Assembly: GCA_030278955.1 (NCBI GenBank)
Contig: JAOANR010000003.1
Location: 27,667,227 to 27,731,226, forward strand
Reading direction: 5' to 3'
From: Hygrophila difformis
Taxonomy: Eukaryota > Streptophyta > Magnoliopsida > Lamiales > Acanthaceae
DNA: 64,000 nt
In this document: piece after piece, positions 11,341 through 23,581 of the stretch
Position numbering within the stretch: position 1 is the first letter of the stretch
Layout of the letters: every line of letters starts with the position of its first letter
Program-made: the position numbers and the translations under genes
Notes under the pieces: model-generated
Databases searched by the model: none
Told to the model about the DNA's origin: nothing
What the model saw: only the letters and a program-made list of their open reading frames with translations

Positions 11341-13132
11341 TCACAATGATTCCACAGTTTTTAGTTTTGTGGCCTTCAAGTTTGCAATAATCACATCTGA
11401 GTGGAATGGGAGGAGGAGGTCTTCTCGTCCATTTGTTCTTTTTGTATGATGATGAACTTTCTTGGTATTCTGGTGTGCACTCAGCATTCCTCCGGAGACA
11501 AACTTGCTTTTATTCACCCCTTTTGAGGTTGAAGCTAGAAAACCTAAGCCTTGATTGTTACTGCTTGGTCTCCCCATAGCGATGACATCATCTAGTTTTG
11601 CTTTTCCTTTGTCCAAAGCAGCAAGAGTGTCTTCAGCCTTGGCAAGCTTTTCTTGAACTTCAGTCAGTTCGGTATGAAGAGCATCTTTCTTGCCAAGCAT
11701 ACTGTAGTACCAGAGTTTGTAGTCAACCTTTTCTACTTCCTGGTCATCATTATCTTTCTGGAGTTCTGCATTTTTCTCACGTAGTTCGTCCACCTGTTCA
11801 GACAGTTCTTTGAACATCTTTTCAAGCTCCTGATTTCTGTTTTCAAGACCCTTGATATGCTCCTTTAAGTTTCCATTCTCGACTTGCAGTTCAACGGACT
11901 CAGCAATAGATATTTCCAATTTCTCGAACGTTTCTTCATAGAGATCGTTGAGTTTGCTGATACTCTCTTCCTGTTCCCTGACAAAAGAATGCACCGTGTT
12001 AGAAGAAACCATATTGACTGAGTTAGTATTGATACCTGCATCAGTTTCATTATCACTATCAGAATCTCATGTCCTGACGAATGCTACTCCATAGTTTGCA
12101 CCAGTTTCACTGGACTCCTTCTCATCTTCGGAGTCACTGAATGTTACTTGGTATGATTTGTTTGACTCCTTTGGTCGAAGATTGGCACAGTCCTTTTTGA
12201 TATGACCTCTTCTGCCACACTCAAAACAGATGATTTCTTTGTCATCCTCAGTCTTAGATGATTTGGATCTGTTCCTGTCGAATGACCTAGAGCCTTTCGG
12301 AGTAGGTCTGGAATTAGATGTCCCGGCATCCTTCTTCATGGAGGAGTTGAATCTGGATCGTCGGTTTTTTAGGATCTGATTCAGTCGTTTGGACAGCATG
12401 GCTAATTCTTCATCACTGTAGTCATCAAGATCTTCCATGGAAGAGTCATCCATATCTTTGGTCATAGATTTGAATGTTACTGGTTTGCTTTTACCCCTAG
12501 GGCAGTGATCCATTTTCCATGTTGTAGGATTCCCATCAGTTCATCAACCTGCAATTTATCAAAGTCTTTGTATAGTTCAAGTGCAGCCACTTCTGCATTG
12601 AACCTTTCCGGAAGCATCCCAATGATTTTACCTACAATATCCTGCTGAGGTACACTTTGCCAAGCTGAAGAGCTTGGTTGGTTAGATCACGAATACGACC
12701 AATATATTGACCAACAGTTTCATTATCATCCATAGTAATCTTATGAAATTGAGCATCAAGTGTAATGATTCTTGATTTCTTTACCGGAGCCATACCCTCG
12801 TAGGTATTGGCTAAAGTAGTCCAGACGTCGTATGCAATCTTGCATCCAGCGATAAGTCTATATCGATCCTTTGTAAGAGCATTGTGAATAGCATTCAATG
12901 CTTTGGAGTTCTTTGATGCAGCAAGTTTCTCTGTTGCAGTCCATTCACTCCTTGGTTTGACAGTTTTCACACCATCTTTTTCTTCTACTGGAGGATGGTA
13001 TTGAGTTTCTACTGCATCCCAAGCTACTTCATCTAGAGCGATGAGAAATGCCTCCATTTGATCTTTCCAATAGGCATAGTTTGATCTATCGAGCAATGGG
13101 GGTCTGGTTACTGAACCACCTTGGCTATCCAT
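11341..13132 (-). pseudogene. copia gag with CCHC knuckle and coiled coil (broken)
   Basis: The start is the ATG at 13132, 50 bp after the LTR and just past the primer-binding site. The capsid part (LLDRSNYAYWKDQM, ETVGQYIGRI) runs to a frameshift near 12,650. It then continues in another frame with a leucine-rich stretch, a CCHC zinc knuckle (CFECGRRGHIKKDC, about 12,215) and an acidic tail. A TGA at 12067-12069 interrupts an otherwise continuous frame that goes on into a long Glu/Lys/Leu heptad region (about 11,700-11,960). That coiled coil is a Sirevirus gag trait. The product would package element RNA. Confidence 0.9.
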
Positions 13133-13166
13133 ACTTTTATGACTTGATCTCGCTTGCAGAGCGTGT

Positions 13167-13179
13167 GGCTCTGATACCA
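13167..13179 (-). promoter_or_regulatory. copia primer-binding site (initiator tRNA-Met)
   Basis: On the minus strand TGGTATCAGAGCC stands two bases after the LTR end. It is the standard plant retrotransposon site complementary to the 3' end of initiator tRNA-Met. Confidence 0.93.
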
Positions 13180-13181
13180 AT

Positions 13182-14099
13182 TGTTAGGTCCGTTTGCGTG
13201 GATAACCAATAAACTGGTCCTGAAAACTAGTTCAAACACCTTTCGTGGACACGTTAAACAGTTTTAAGATATTATGCAGCGGAAAATAAATAAATTGTAA
13301 AAGTAACGAACTCAAGGTTTGTTGACCCAGTTCGGCACAAGCCTACATCTGGGGGATACCAATCCAGGAGGTTCACTAATTGTTTCAACTTGATCCTCGA
13401 TCTAAACAATAGTGATTTAACTCGCCCAACTCCAATCTCCAAGCGGTTGAATTGTAGAACCAAAACACTACCTTGTTTTGGTGAAGATCTCCCCGACCTT
13501 GCTCCAATTCCTTGAAGGCTCCCCCTTCAAGTTACCCTTGGTCGAAACCTGTTGGCGACCCTCCTTCTAGAATATTTCGTTTAAGCTCTTGAGTTTGACG
13601 ACTCCTCGAAAGCCTTTATTGAATCCGTCGACTTCAATCAAGAACACTGTGGCACACTCTCGATCAATTCACCCGAGGAAGTGTTGATCGTATATCTTCC
13701 TTCGAAATGACGAATTCTCGAACACGGAAGGAAGTTATCTCTCTCTTTCTTAATTGCTTCGATGGCTCAAGGGAGAGGAATGAATCATATATGTCGTGAG
13801 CACAACTTCCCTTGACCGGCGTATTTCAAGAGAGACTTCAGCCTCCATTCTAAGGTATGATATTCTTGTCATACTTCTTCCTTCCTTAGAATGAAGTTGC
13901 CCGAAATAAAAGAACTTAGTTTCCTTTTCTCCTTGAGCACAATCCGGGCATGAAATCAGCTGACCGTTGGAGTTGATCTTCGTGCAGATTCGTCAGCTAC
14001 TCTTCCTTTAAATAGTTTGTCGAATACTGATGGGGTTGGTCCAACAAAGTAGTCCAGACATCGGTTGTGAATACATTTGTTCAAAACTAGTTCCCAACA
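13182..14099 (-). repeat. copia right (5') LTR, 918 bp
   Basis: It runs TGTTGGGAAC...GACCTAACA on the minus strand. Its outer end abuts OPT exon 5 without spacer. Its inner end is followed by the primer-binding site. Confidence 0.93.
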
Positions 14100-15383
14100 C
14101 ATTGATCTCGGAAAGATTTTAAGGTAATGTTCAATTTTAAAATCCATGAGGAATATTGAGGCTTCTGATATGCTCTGAGTGGTAATAGTGTTAAACACTT
14201 TATTGGCCAAAGGTTTCCCTGGCATTAAATACCCTATAATGATTTCAAAAATGATGGGTACAAAAAACCCCTGCAAAGATATATATAATTCATTTACTAG
14301 TTCAATATGTAAAATTAGTAGTATAATAAAGTAATGGAGAAGAGGATCATTAAGATCAAGACATACCGCTCCTGAAGTAGCACTAATCACACAAGTGGGA
14401 AAGGACAATATGATCCTCATTGCAACTGCTAAAAGAACTCGCCACCATGGAAGTTGTAATTGTCTATTAAATCCTTCACAAGCCACAATTGTGAGTCCAA
14501 TGGAAACTACCAAAATCAAGTAAAACCACCACGAAGGAACAGGCTTGTAGTTTTTCCTCATTAGCCTAGCATGTACATCTTCAAACTTATCATGAACGTT
14601 GGCCTTCAAAGTTTTTACAATTTCGCTGCAGTGCAAGAACATATGAAATCAATAACTGAACGAACATCTACGAGCTACAGTTAATAGTGAAAATTAAGTT
14701 AATCTGTATTACCTTCCATGATAGAGTACCACATGTGCTAGAACAGAAGTTGTAAGAGCAAAGCTTAAACCATATTGTAGGGCAAAAATTATACTGAGAT
14801 AAATCTTACTATAATTCTCATATGCTTCATAGTTCAAGTCAAAAGATTCATAATTTAGAACTCTGGTCACATTGTATAGAGTCCCATCAGAAGCAAAGAG
14901 GTCAAGAGAAAATAAAGGGAATTGATTGGCATTGTGCAAATTGGTCCAATAAGAAACAGGTAGGAGAATTTACATAAACAATATGTACCCGACCAACATA
15001 TTGATGATACTAAAACCAGGTAATAGGAGAGGGGTTCCAAGAAAACCTACAATGGTAGACCAATCAATTGCAAATGCACCAAGACCCAAACCATTAAGCC
15101 CTGATCCCAATTGTTGGGCAATCACTGAATCCTTCCATATCCAACACACAGTCTACAGAGCCATAATTGATGGAAACAAGTAATTGGGGACTATGTAGTA
15201 CGCAAAACTCAAAATTACGGCAATGATAAAAAATTGCAGTTTCGTAAGATTTCCTTTCTTCCTCATCTCAATGTCGTTCAATGTATGGAAGAGAGACACA
15301 TCGACCATAATGGTCGGCCACCACATGTAAGGTGAGTCTATCAAAAGGCCCCGAAAAACGCCAGCCCAACCAAACCCTATTAT
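14100..15383 (-). pseudogene. OPT: oligopeptide transporter (OPT), exons 3-5
   Basis: OPT proteins are multi-pass plasma-membrane proton-coupled carriers of small peptides and metal chelates. Exon 3 is 15,383-14,713 (GFGWAGVFRG, DSPYMWWP, CWIWKDSV, QQLGSGLNGLG). Exon 4 is 14,625-14,367 (MRKNYKPVPSWWF, RQLQLPWWRVLLA). Exon 5 is 14,270-14,100 (IIIGYLMPGKPLAN, KIFPRSM). All junctions are GT/AG. Exon 3 joins exon 2 at 44,186 in phase. In-frame stops lie at 15153-15155 (TAG) and 14970-14972 (TAA). The NQxPGLN motif usual before the IIGY segment is replaced. Exon 5 stops at the copia LTR; the C-terminal third must lie off the left edge or be lost. The gene is therefore dead. Confidence 0.9.
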
Positions 15384-15437
15384 CTGCACAAAATCAAAAT
15401 TCCAGTTTTTAAAATATTGAAAAGTAGTATGTATATA

Positions 15438-15464
15438 CTAGTTGGAGACCTGTGCGATGCACAG
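15438..15464 (-). other. Helitron 3' terminus (hairpin + CTAG)
   Basis: On the plus strand CTAG (15438-15441) is followed by eight bases and the palindrome CTGTGC-GAT-GCACAG (15450-15464). Read on the minus strand this is a 6-bp-stem hairpin, 8-nt spacer, CTAG and T, the canonical Helitron 3' end. Confidence 0.85.
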
Positions 15465-18400
15465 CGTAAAAGGGATGTACAACTGCCTATGGAGAAAGAA
15501 AAAATAATTATAGGTAAGTGTATGTGAATTCCTATTGACAACAATTTGTTTCGAGAGAACTGTTTCCTAATTAAGAAGATAAGGTTATTTGTATAGATAA
15601 AGTAATAATGATGTAATTTCAAAGAAATGATTTGTTTTCAAGCATACATTTCCAATTTCTGTATGAAACTCTTGTAAGCCAATGGATTTGAGGGTTATTG
15701 GTTAGGAATACGAAAACAAGAGGATAATCAAACAAAGGGAAAAAGCATTGGTTAAGAAATGAAGCTGGAATTTTACAAAGGTAATACAATTTCTTATGGA
15801 AGAATTTGTAATGACAATAACCTTACCAACAATTTGCTCCACAAAACTGATATTAAAGAATGGGCAATTTACCTTTGCTCGAGAAAACAGTGAATAGCAA
15901 ATGAAACATCGTTGATATGTAGAAGGGGCACAGGGAGCTAGCGAAATCTGGCAAGAGGCATAAAAAAGGATAAGAAACATGATTAACTTGAAATAGAGGA
16001 ACATAACCAATAGTAAGGGCGAAGTACAGAACCAGGAGCATGAATACGGTAGGCGATTCGATGCATGGATTCATGGAGAAGCCGAACTGTTGGGGTGTGG
16101 CTAGCTGCATTTCATAGTATATGTATTAGCGGGATCTTCTGCAAAATATAAAATAAATGAAATAGCAACATGCTTTATGAGGTTTTGGGATGTAAATTCA
16201 CAAAAGACACAGACCAAGGGGAAAAATGAATGAAATAAAGGTACAAGAATAATTCTACTCTAAACCACAAAATACATGACCAATGGCCACCAATTCTTTC
16301 AAAAGGTAATCAGCATACAATATACACAGGGTAGTAGGTGTACGACAGAAATGAACTAAGATATCAATAACAATTTATCAAATCAGCATATCCAATAATA
16401 TCAATTCATTCCACATAATGAAAGCTTGACAACCTTTGATGCTAGATCATCAACCTCTCTTGAAGGTTGTGAAGTCTGTTGGATTGATCAGAAAGTTGTT
16501 TCTCCAAATCAGATGTTTTTGGCCTACAAGTAGAATTTAATTACCTGAATAAAATGTCACTAAATCAGCCAATGCAAGACATTTTCTGCTCTAAAGGCAC
16601 ATTGTAACCCATCACCCATGTAACAAGTCCATTGGGTGCGTGCAATGCCCTTTGAACCTGTTATACAGACATCCAATGGACATTGTAGCTGGTAATAGGA
16701 TTGGGCAGGCTCCTTATTTTTGATGCGTATGCATAGTTAATTGCCCTTTTTTAATCAGTAGATATTATAGAATGTGAACAAAGGATAGAAAGACTGGATT
16801 ACACGGACATAATAATTGAATCCCAGAACAATAACAAAATATGGAAGGCAAAAGCACAGGACAACCAGTAATTATAAATGGCAGGAGTAATGTCTGTTCG
16901 AAGTTGTAAGATAAGACAAGAGAAACACAGAGCCAACAGCGGAAAAGGGGGGAAAGGGGCAAGGATAAGAAGCAGCAAGGCTTCATAAGCGAACGCGGCT
17001 AGGCCGGATAGTTTGAGTCAAATTACTCAAGACGACTGAATCAGTAGCTCAACCTCTATGAATAATAGTAAGCGCCATGAGATTCCACCACAAAATTGAA
17101 TTCAAGAAGTTCATAAACCACAATAAAGAATGATTAAACCAGCCAAAAGAATAATAGATATCCACAGAGGTACTATTGAACAACCAAAATCAGTTTGAGT
17201 AGAAAATTGAAGCAAACCCAAAAAATGAATGGACTGGAATCAACTACAAATAAAATATTAAAATCAAAACTACAAAGGAACTGAAAAATATTAGGTTATG
17301 AAATCAACAGTCCCGTTGATCTCGTTTAGACTAATCCTACCCATGTTTGGACAAAGCACAGAGCAATGAAAATAAATTAAAGTAGCAAGTACAGACATGC
17401 ACTATTTGTAGAAGGAAAAATTTAAGGGTCGGAAAAATTAAAGATACCATATTGTGTGACTGTGTGAGACTAAAGATGAAATACATCAATCATCATCCAT
17501 ATTACAGAGCTTAGTGGTAAAATATCAAATTCTTCATGGAGATAGAATGCTAATAATTTACATGGCACTGATACTAAAGTGTAAATGTACTAACAAAGTA
17601 GTGAAAGCTTCTGTTGCCAACAATTTGTTTCCCCATATTTAAATGGATTTTGCAACGCCTAAGTGTGTATCAGTCACCAATATACCATGGAACACATTAG
17701 AAGTCAAAATATTTATGTTCTTAAACAGTATGTGGCTATACCAATGAATAGAGCACCTTAAGTGGGGGTTTTTATTAATGTTTTCCAGCCAACATCAGAG
17801 AACATCATAAGACAACAATTGACAAAAGCATTGTATTAAAGGTAATCAAATGCTGATAGAAGAGAGTGACCAACAAATAACAATAGCAATACAGCTGAAG
17901 AACTTGGTAAAGTAAAATACTATTGGGGAAAATAGCTAGCATTGTCCCTAAACCGTAAATGAACGGGCAAGCTAACAATGAACCCGGACCTCAATGTCCT
18001 CACACTTCCCCAAACGTACTTTCCAACATCACTACTTTTTGGATAAATAGAGGATAACTGAATAAGTAAAACAGAGTATAACTCACTAACTAAAAGAAAT
18101 TCATGTACTAAAGGATAAGTTAATTAAAACAGAAAGAACGTTGCATTCACCCAAACCTACTAAAGGCAAAAAGTGCAATCTTAAAAATTGGAAAAAAAGA
18201 AAAGAAAATTAAAAATTGGTATCCTTTTTACCACCATGGATTTCCTGTATTAAAGATTCTCTTCTATGCTTCTACAGAACCCAAAATTTTTGTACTGTTC
18301 ATATCTAAGAACAAAAAAGGTTAGCGCTAAATTCGTAGAAGCCTAGATGAACAAATGATATAAAGAATATAAATCTATAAAAGTCAAAAGACACGATGAA

Positions 18401-19350
18401 AAAATATATTGACTCATGCTTTGTCATCTTAATCTATGAAAAAATCTATTGACTCGTGCGTTGTCATCTTAATCTCATACGATTGATATAATTATAGCAC
18501 CTAAGTTAGTAACTAATACAACTGTCATCTTGACGGCGAGGATGTATATGAGTCAATTATATTATACTTGGATAGTATTCTGGGAGGCAGTCACAATGAG
18601 AATAATCCTCTACAATCTGCAAGGCCTAAAACTACATTAGCACAGGGAAAATTCAAGTGCAAAAAAAAAAAGAAATATTCACAGAATTCAGTAACAATAA
18701 ATAAAGGAAAAGATTTGACAATGCAAATTAAAGAGTCATATTTCAATAATAATACAGGAGTACCTCTAAGTCATGGTTCAAAAATAAGACAGACATATAG
18801 GATCAATGTATTGGGTGCGTTCGACAAAACTAACTGTAGTTGTTAAGAACACTCAAAAGCTCCCAAAAGAATAGAGTGTGTATCCTTATCTACACTGCCC
18901 ACTCCCCTCAGGCATTCTCGAAAATTCCCCATGGCATCTCAGGCATAGCATAGCATCTGCGCTAAAGAAGTTCATAGCTTTTCTAACACAATAGGGAGCT
19001 GTAGAAATCAGAAAGGCGACTTATTCCCAGTCCAAATGTCTAATCAGCTACTCCACAACCCAAGACAGATGCTAAAAAATGAAAACTTCGAAACCAAAAC
19101 AAAATTCCAGAGGAAATGGGAAATAAAAATATAAGCCAGAAGCAGAAATAACATTATGAATATATATTCATCTTGTAATAACAGAAATGAAATGGAGAAT
19201 TGCACTACAAGATGGAAAACCAAACCCAATCCAGAAAGATGTAACAAAATGCTATAATAACCTTAAATTTGGGTAAAACCTAAACCATCCTATCCAGAAA
19301 AGTGTTGGTAATATATTTAGCAGTGGGAATAATAACTTTTAGTGACTTGC
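15465..19350. other. AT-rich captured or filler sequence of the Helitron
   Basis: No long coding frame is present. Apart from the coiled-coil-like exon at 16,420-16,523, I see only AT-rich, intron-like sequence. A short hydrophobic stretch on the minus strand near 16,040-16,110 (FALTIGYVPLF) could be an exon of an unknown membrane protein but is too short to name. The last exon of BIG BROTHER (after INK, expected CPIC) was looked for here and not found. Confidence 0.5.
16420..16523 (-). pseudogene. possible captured exon of a coiled-coil protein
   Basis: After an acceptor-like TTGTAG at 16,524-16,529 the minus strand reads DLEKQLSDQSNRLHNLQER and, after a one-base shift, VDDLASKVVKLS. Heptad-like spacing of Leu/Val suggests a coiled-coil exon with a 1-bp deletion. 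The parent gene is not identified, and the stretch is short enough that chance cannot be excluded. Confidence 0.35.
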
Positions 19351-20710
19351 CTTGTTGATGCTAAGCCATTTGTTACCGCAATCCTTATGGTAGATGTGTT
19401 TGCACGGAAGAGTGATTCTCCGATCACCTCTTTTATACTCCATTTGGCAAATGACACACCTTTTTAACCGACAAAGAAGGAAAATCATCAGTAATGAAGC
19501 AAACAATCTTAAAACTAACATAGATTACAAACTTCAAAGAAAAAGGAATAAGATCAGTTATGGATTGTTACACATAACCGCATTGCTGCAAATAAGCATA
19601 AACGACATTTATCTCACCTTTCACCTTTGAACTTTTTTCTCAAGAAAAACCCATACTTAAACTTTGATGTTGGAAGCATTGCAACTTGACGTTGGGAGAG
19701 ACCCTTGCTTTGAGTTCCAACTGTCTCGCCCAGCTCCAGCAACTCCTATAAAATGGATGAAATAAATGGAATTTGTATATCCTGAACTATATGAGGCTGA
19801 TAAACCAAATGTCTGGGTTTTCTCAGTTGCATTCAACCCAAATAAAATCTGATTCGAAAAAAGAGAGGAGGATTATATTCATGAATAAGTATTACGAATC
19901 AAGCAAGATACGTACTATCTTTGCTATAAGTTTATGTAATTGTATTTTAGTTACTTTATCCTTATCCAGGAACTGAGGGAAGAAAAAAGACTTAAATGTC
20001 CCACCTCATAAGTCATGTTATCCGGATCAATTCCATCTTGCCAAACAACCTGAATTACGATGTGCTAAACAATATAAGTCATCTTTCCTCGGAATGTCCA
20101 TAAACGAGAAAGCTACAGGGGAACACATTTATGAATGGAACACAACAATACCTCATTATCACGAGCATCCTGATGATTCCGAGGACCTGTACTTGCAAGG
20201 AATAATGATTATTTTGAAGATGATGGTAAGTCATTGCACATTGAAGTGCACAGTCAAGTTACACAAAGAAGCAAAACAGAAGACACAGAACCACAATATT
20301 GAAAGTTAAAACAAGAACCAAAACCGAAAACTGAGATAGCACTGATATTAGAAAGTTTTGTCCGTGTATTAAAAACAAGATTATGTCATTCGCAAAGCGA
20401 AAGGTAGAAGCTTCAAGGCACGGATAAGATAAATACATAAAACAATGAATCCATCTCAAAACTACTGCCCTGTGGGAGATAATCACGGGAATATATGAGA
20501 TCTTACACTCTATAGCACGACCGTATGACGCGGATCTGGAGCCTACTGTTGCAGCAATAACCGATCATCAGCCACCGGCAAGGGGCTTCCCAGATGCCTG
20601 CTGTAATCATTACTACTTGGTACGTAATTGTCAACCACATAGTCATTTCCGTACTCATAGTATGAGAAACTTCCAGCTATATATTCAAAATAGATGAAGT
20701 CCAGCTACAA
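19351..20710 (-). pseudogene. BB: BIG BROTHER-like RING E3 ubiquitin ligase fragment
   Basis: BIG BROTHER is a RING E3 ligase that limits organ growth. The minus strand keeps five exon-like blocks: about 20,710-20,540 (YYEYGNDYVVDNYVP); 20,192-20,152 (PRNHQDARDNE); 20,049-20,005 (WQDGIDPDNMTYE); 19,745-19,618 (ELLELGETVGTQSKGLSQ, KFKYGFFLRKK); and 19,459-19,351, the RING part (CVICQMEYKRGD, LPCKHIYHKDC, WLSINK). The last three join in phase through GT/AG introns. The RING lacks its final Cys pair (CPIC) because the last exon is missing. The terminal donor reads AAG|GCAAGT, a GC donor. The start of the gene is also absent. It lies downstream of the nested gypsy inside the Helitron. Confidence 0.85.
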
Positions 20711-20929
20711 ATACACTCTAAATAATCACAGACGTATAGTATGTCATAGTGTATGATCACATAATAGATATGACAAGGATAATGTGGCATAAACATCTAC
20801 GGAATAAAAGAGATATATAACTGTTGAATCAAAAGGATTGAACCTAATTATTCAATTTGAACATAAAATACAGGGACAAAAGAACATTATGACAAAACAA
20901 AATAGAAATCCAGAGATTGATCCAATGCC

Positions 20930-21090
20930 GAACACCAACAGAAAACAACACCTTAGATACTGAGGATTCATTAACAGATCAAGATAATCAAGCCCATCAC
21001 AGGCCTCGTACAAAGCATGGACATCCAATGTCAATGACCGACAAAAAAACAACACCCTAGATACTAAGGCTTCATTAACATATGAACAGA
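20930..21090. repeat. diverged short tandem duplication
   Basis: Two segments around 20,940-20,970 and 21,045-21,080 read nearly alike (minus strand GTTAATGAA...CAGTATCTAAGG and GTTAATGAAGCCTTAGTATC), about 105 bp apart. No coding role is apparent. Confidence 0.5.
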
Positions 21091-21387
21091 GGCGGTGCAC
21101 ACAAAGTATATATTCTAAAAAAAACATAGAAATAGCACTCCCATCACTAAAAATAAAAAAAGTAAATACTCTAAAAGGCAGGCCATCAATGAGAAAATAA
21201 AACGCACTTAACCAACTGAAAAATCAATTTTGTGAGTATTTTAATGATGATAATTAATAATTAATTCCCTCTCGTAGAAAAACAAAACACCTACCACAGT
21301 AACTCAACTCAAAATGATACATATGTACACTACTAACATAACATATAACCAACCTTATACCAAAAAGTTATACACACACAAACATCA

Positions 21388-23408
21388 TGTAACACCCCGG
21401 TTTTTCCGACTCGCGGGTATTACCGCCACACCTCCTAAATAAGGCTCGATCTGACACATCGGCTTATTTAGGGGATGCTAAGGCTAAAATGAGTATATCA
21501 AATACCTGTTTCAAACAACCATGCTTAAACATAAAAGATATAATATTTCATATAACCGAGGATCGTTTCTCAAAACAACTTACAGAGAGGAATAAGAACT
21601 AACTTTAATATTATACATGTGATAGCAAAATCATAATACACATTCACAAAACGTTTGACATCTTCAAAAACTAATGAAACTACTTTATGCAGACAACATG
21701 TAGGTGCAGTGCTCCCTTCCCCTGTCAGTCTTTAGTCTTGCCCTGGAAGGAAAAAGAAATAAAGAAGAAAGATTATCAGCGAAGGATTCGCTGGTAAGTT
21801 CCCTATACTCGAAATCAACGAAAATCCAAATAATTATAGTCAAACCAATGCTGCTTTCAGATCAATAAGCCAGTGCTTAACAATAGGGGTAACACGATAA
21901 TGGTACTCTCAATTCAGCAATATCAAATAATAATTTCGGGATCAACCGAAATCCTGAACAAGGGCAATTGCCAAGATATGAATAACCATCTCAATGGTTG
22001 CATGCATGTTAGAGGGATTCAGAATGAACCTCACAGTACCGGTATCCTGACTAAATCTCGGGTCTCACCCGATCTCATTTAGATCAGGGGTCACTCTATA
22101 TGGCATTTTCCAGCGCCTACTGAACACGGGCCGTCACACGGCAGTCAACCTCAATCATGCTTGTTATCTATTAATCAATAGATAATTACCCTTTAAGGGC
22201 GCCCGCAGGCCAAAGAGTCAACAATAAGATGGATTACCTCACCAGGTTCAACAAAGATCAACAATGAATTGGTCTCACTCATAATATGCCATTAAACCCC
22301 TCGGCGGGATGGCTATAACCTATGTTGCCGTACTTAGGGCATATAGTCAAAGGGTTAATTATACAGCGAGTGTCTATGTATATCAAAGGCAATTGGAACG
22401 ATGTCAAAAGGAAATATGCGACGAAAGCAAGTGCAACAAGAACAACAAGGCTAACAAATAAAATAATGATCAATGAACGAACAAGCGATAGCGGACATTG
22501 TAGGCCAATAAGAAACAATAAAAGCCTACTACTAGTAGGGCAAGAAAGAAACATAATGCCAACTACTAAAGCAGGAACAAAAATAAAGGCCTACTACTAA
22601 GGCAAAGACGGACCAAATAAATAAGGAAAGCGAATAACAGAAAGCCAAACAAAGACAACTAAATAAATAGGGAAAGCGGATAAAGAAAGCGAAAAAAAAA
22701 ATAATAAAGACGGAAAGCATAGGAAACTTACTCTATCGCAAAGTTTTAACTAACACCGACACCTAGCAGATCCTTAACGCCTCTCCGGCTACTATTCAAG
22801 TAAGCTTTGGTTACTTTCAATTGTTGTGAATTCGTATATGGTGAGCCCCGGTATTTATAGACGAATGCAAGCAACCAAGTGAATGGTGAGTCATAGATTT
22901 TTATCTGCCAAATGTTTCAATTATCACAGCTTTCACCATGCATGCACTCCACGTCCGCAAATAGCCTCTAACTCCTCAAGCCTACGAGTTACTCATCAAG
23001 ACTAAGTGTATACCTATCATCTCATTTCTTACGCCATGCAGACATAGCTTGCTACTATATACTAATTGTCCAACTAATACTTTAATTTATTCATCACACT
23101 TGATTATTGATCAAATGTCATTCCCAACGTGCAGTACTAGTTAATAGGTAGCTAGATTTAAGAAAAATGTATTGATTGATTTACTAATTTGTATACAAGC
23201 ATATTTTTTTTTTATATTTGTTACTATTATTATTGTTAAATAAAAGTCCTTAAGATATTTCCTATATAATTTAAAATATCACAATACCCCTTACTAAAAT
23301 TTTAGCAATCATAAAATAAAATAATTTTTCCAAAATAATAATGAAAATAAAATCTCATAAAAATAATAATAATCGGGGTAGAGTATAGTAAAAATGCTAG
23401 GTATTACA
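21388..23408 (-). repeat. 3' LTR of gypsy II (2,021 bp)
   Basis: It has TGTAACACC and GGTATTACA ends on the plus strand. A TATA box TATAAATA (minus strand) lies at 22,852-22,859 and is intact here, unlike the partner LTR. The ORFs seen in both LTRs at matching places are only copies of each other. Confidence 0.95.
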
Positions 23409-23424
23409 ATCTACCCCACTTAAG
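23409..23424 (-). promoter_or_regulatory. polypurine tract of gypsy II
   Basis: The minus strand reads CTTAAGTGGGGTAGAT immediately before the LTR start TGTAATACC. A second purine run, TTAAGTGGGGGAGG followed by ATGTGATACCC, lies about 150 bp upstream (near 23,550-23,576), repeating the arrangement in gypsy I. Confidence 0.75.
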
Positions 23425-23581
23425 AAATGACTTCGTCCCCGAAGTCAATATTTCGTTCTTTAAAAGTGAGGTAAGTAACAAGCCAATGCCAAACATAAAA
23501 TATATCAAAAATCATACCATATTGAGAGAAACGTGGTAACTTAGAATGGGGTATCACATCCTCCCCCACTTAAGATTCTAG

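Larger units (their letters stand above)
4057..14099 (-). mobile_element. Ty1/copia Sirevirus-like retrotransposon, decayed
   Basis: The element runs right to left: LTR 14,099-13,182, primer-binding site, gag with a long coiled coil, pol in copia order (protease, integrase, RT, RNase H), an extra ORF, polypurine tract, LTR 4,974-4,057. The coiled-coil gag and additional 3' ORF are typical of Sireviruses. Frameshifts and stops in gag, integrase, RT and the extra ORF make it non-autonomous. It interrupts the OPT gene: base 14,100 is the last OPT base of exon 5. No matching 5-bp target duplication flanks the two visible LTRs (CATTG on the right, ACAGT on the left), as expected if the left LTR is internal to a tandem array. 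Confidence 0.93.

Noticed and set aside
16690..16720. Minus-strand ACPI peptide as the missing last BIG BROTHER exon
   Set aside because: Only four residues fit; the next residues do not follow the CPICYTEV pattern and no clear acceptor is present.
18568..18846. 92-residue plus-strand ORF
   Set aside because: Low-complexity Lys-rich translation of AT-rich DNA with no splice context or homology that I recognise.
22279..22600. Overlapping 91-92 residue ORFs in the gypsy LTR, repeated at 30,204-30,525
   Set aside because: They are conserved between the two places only because the LTRs are young copies; no protein family or LTR coding role is known.
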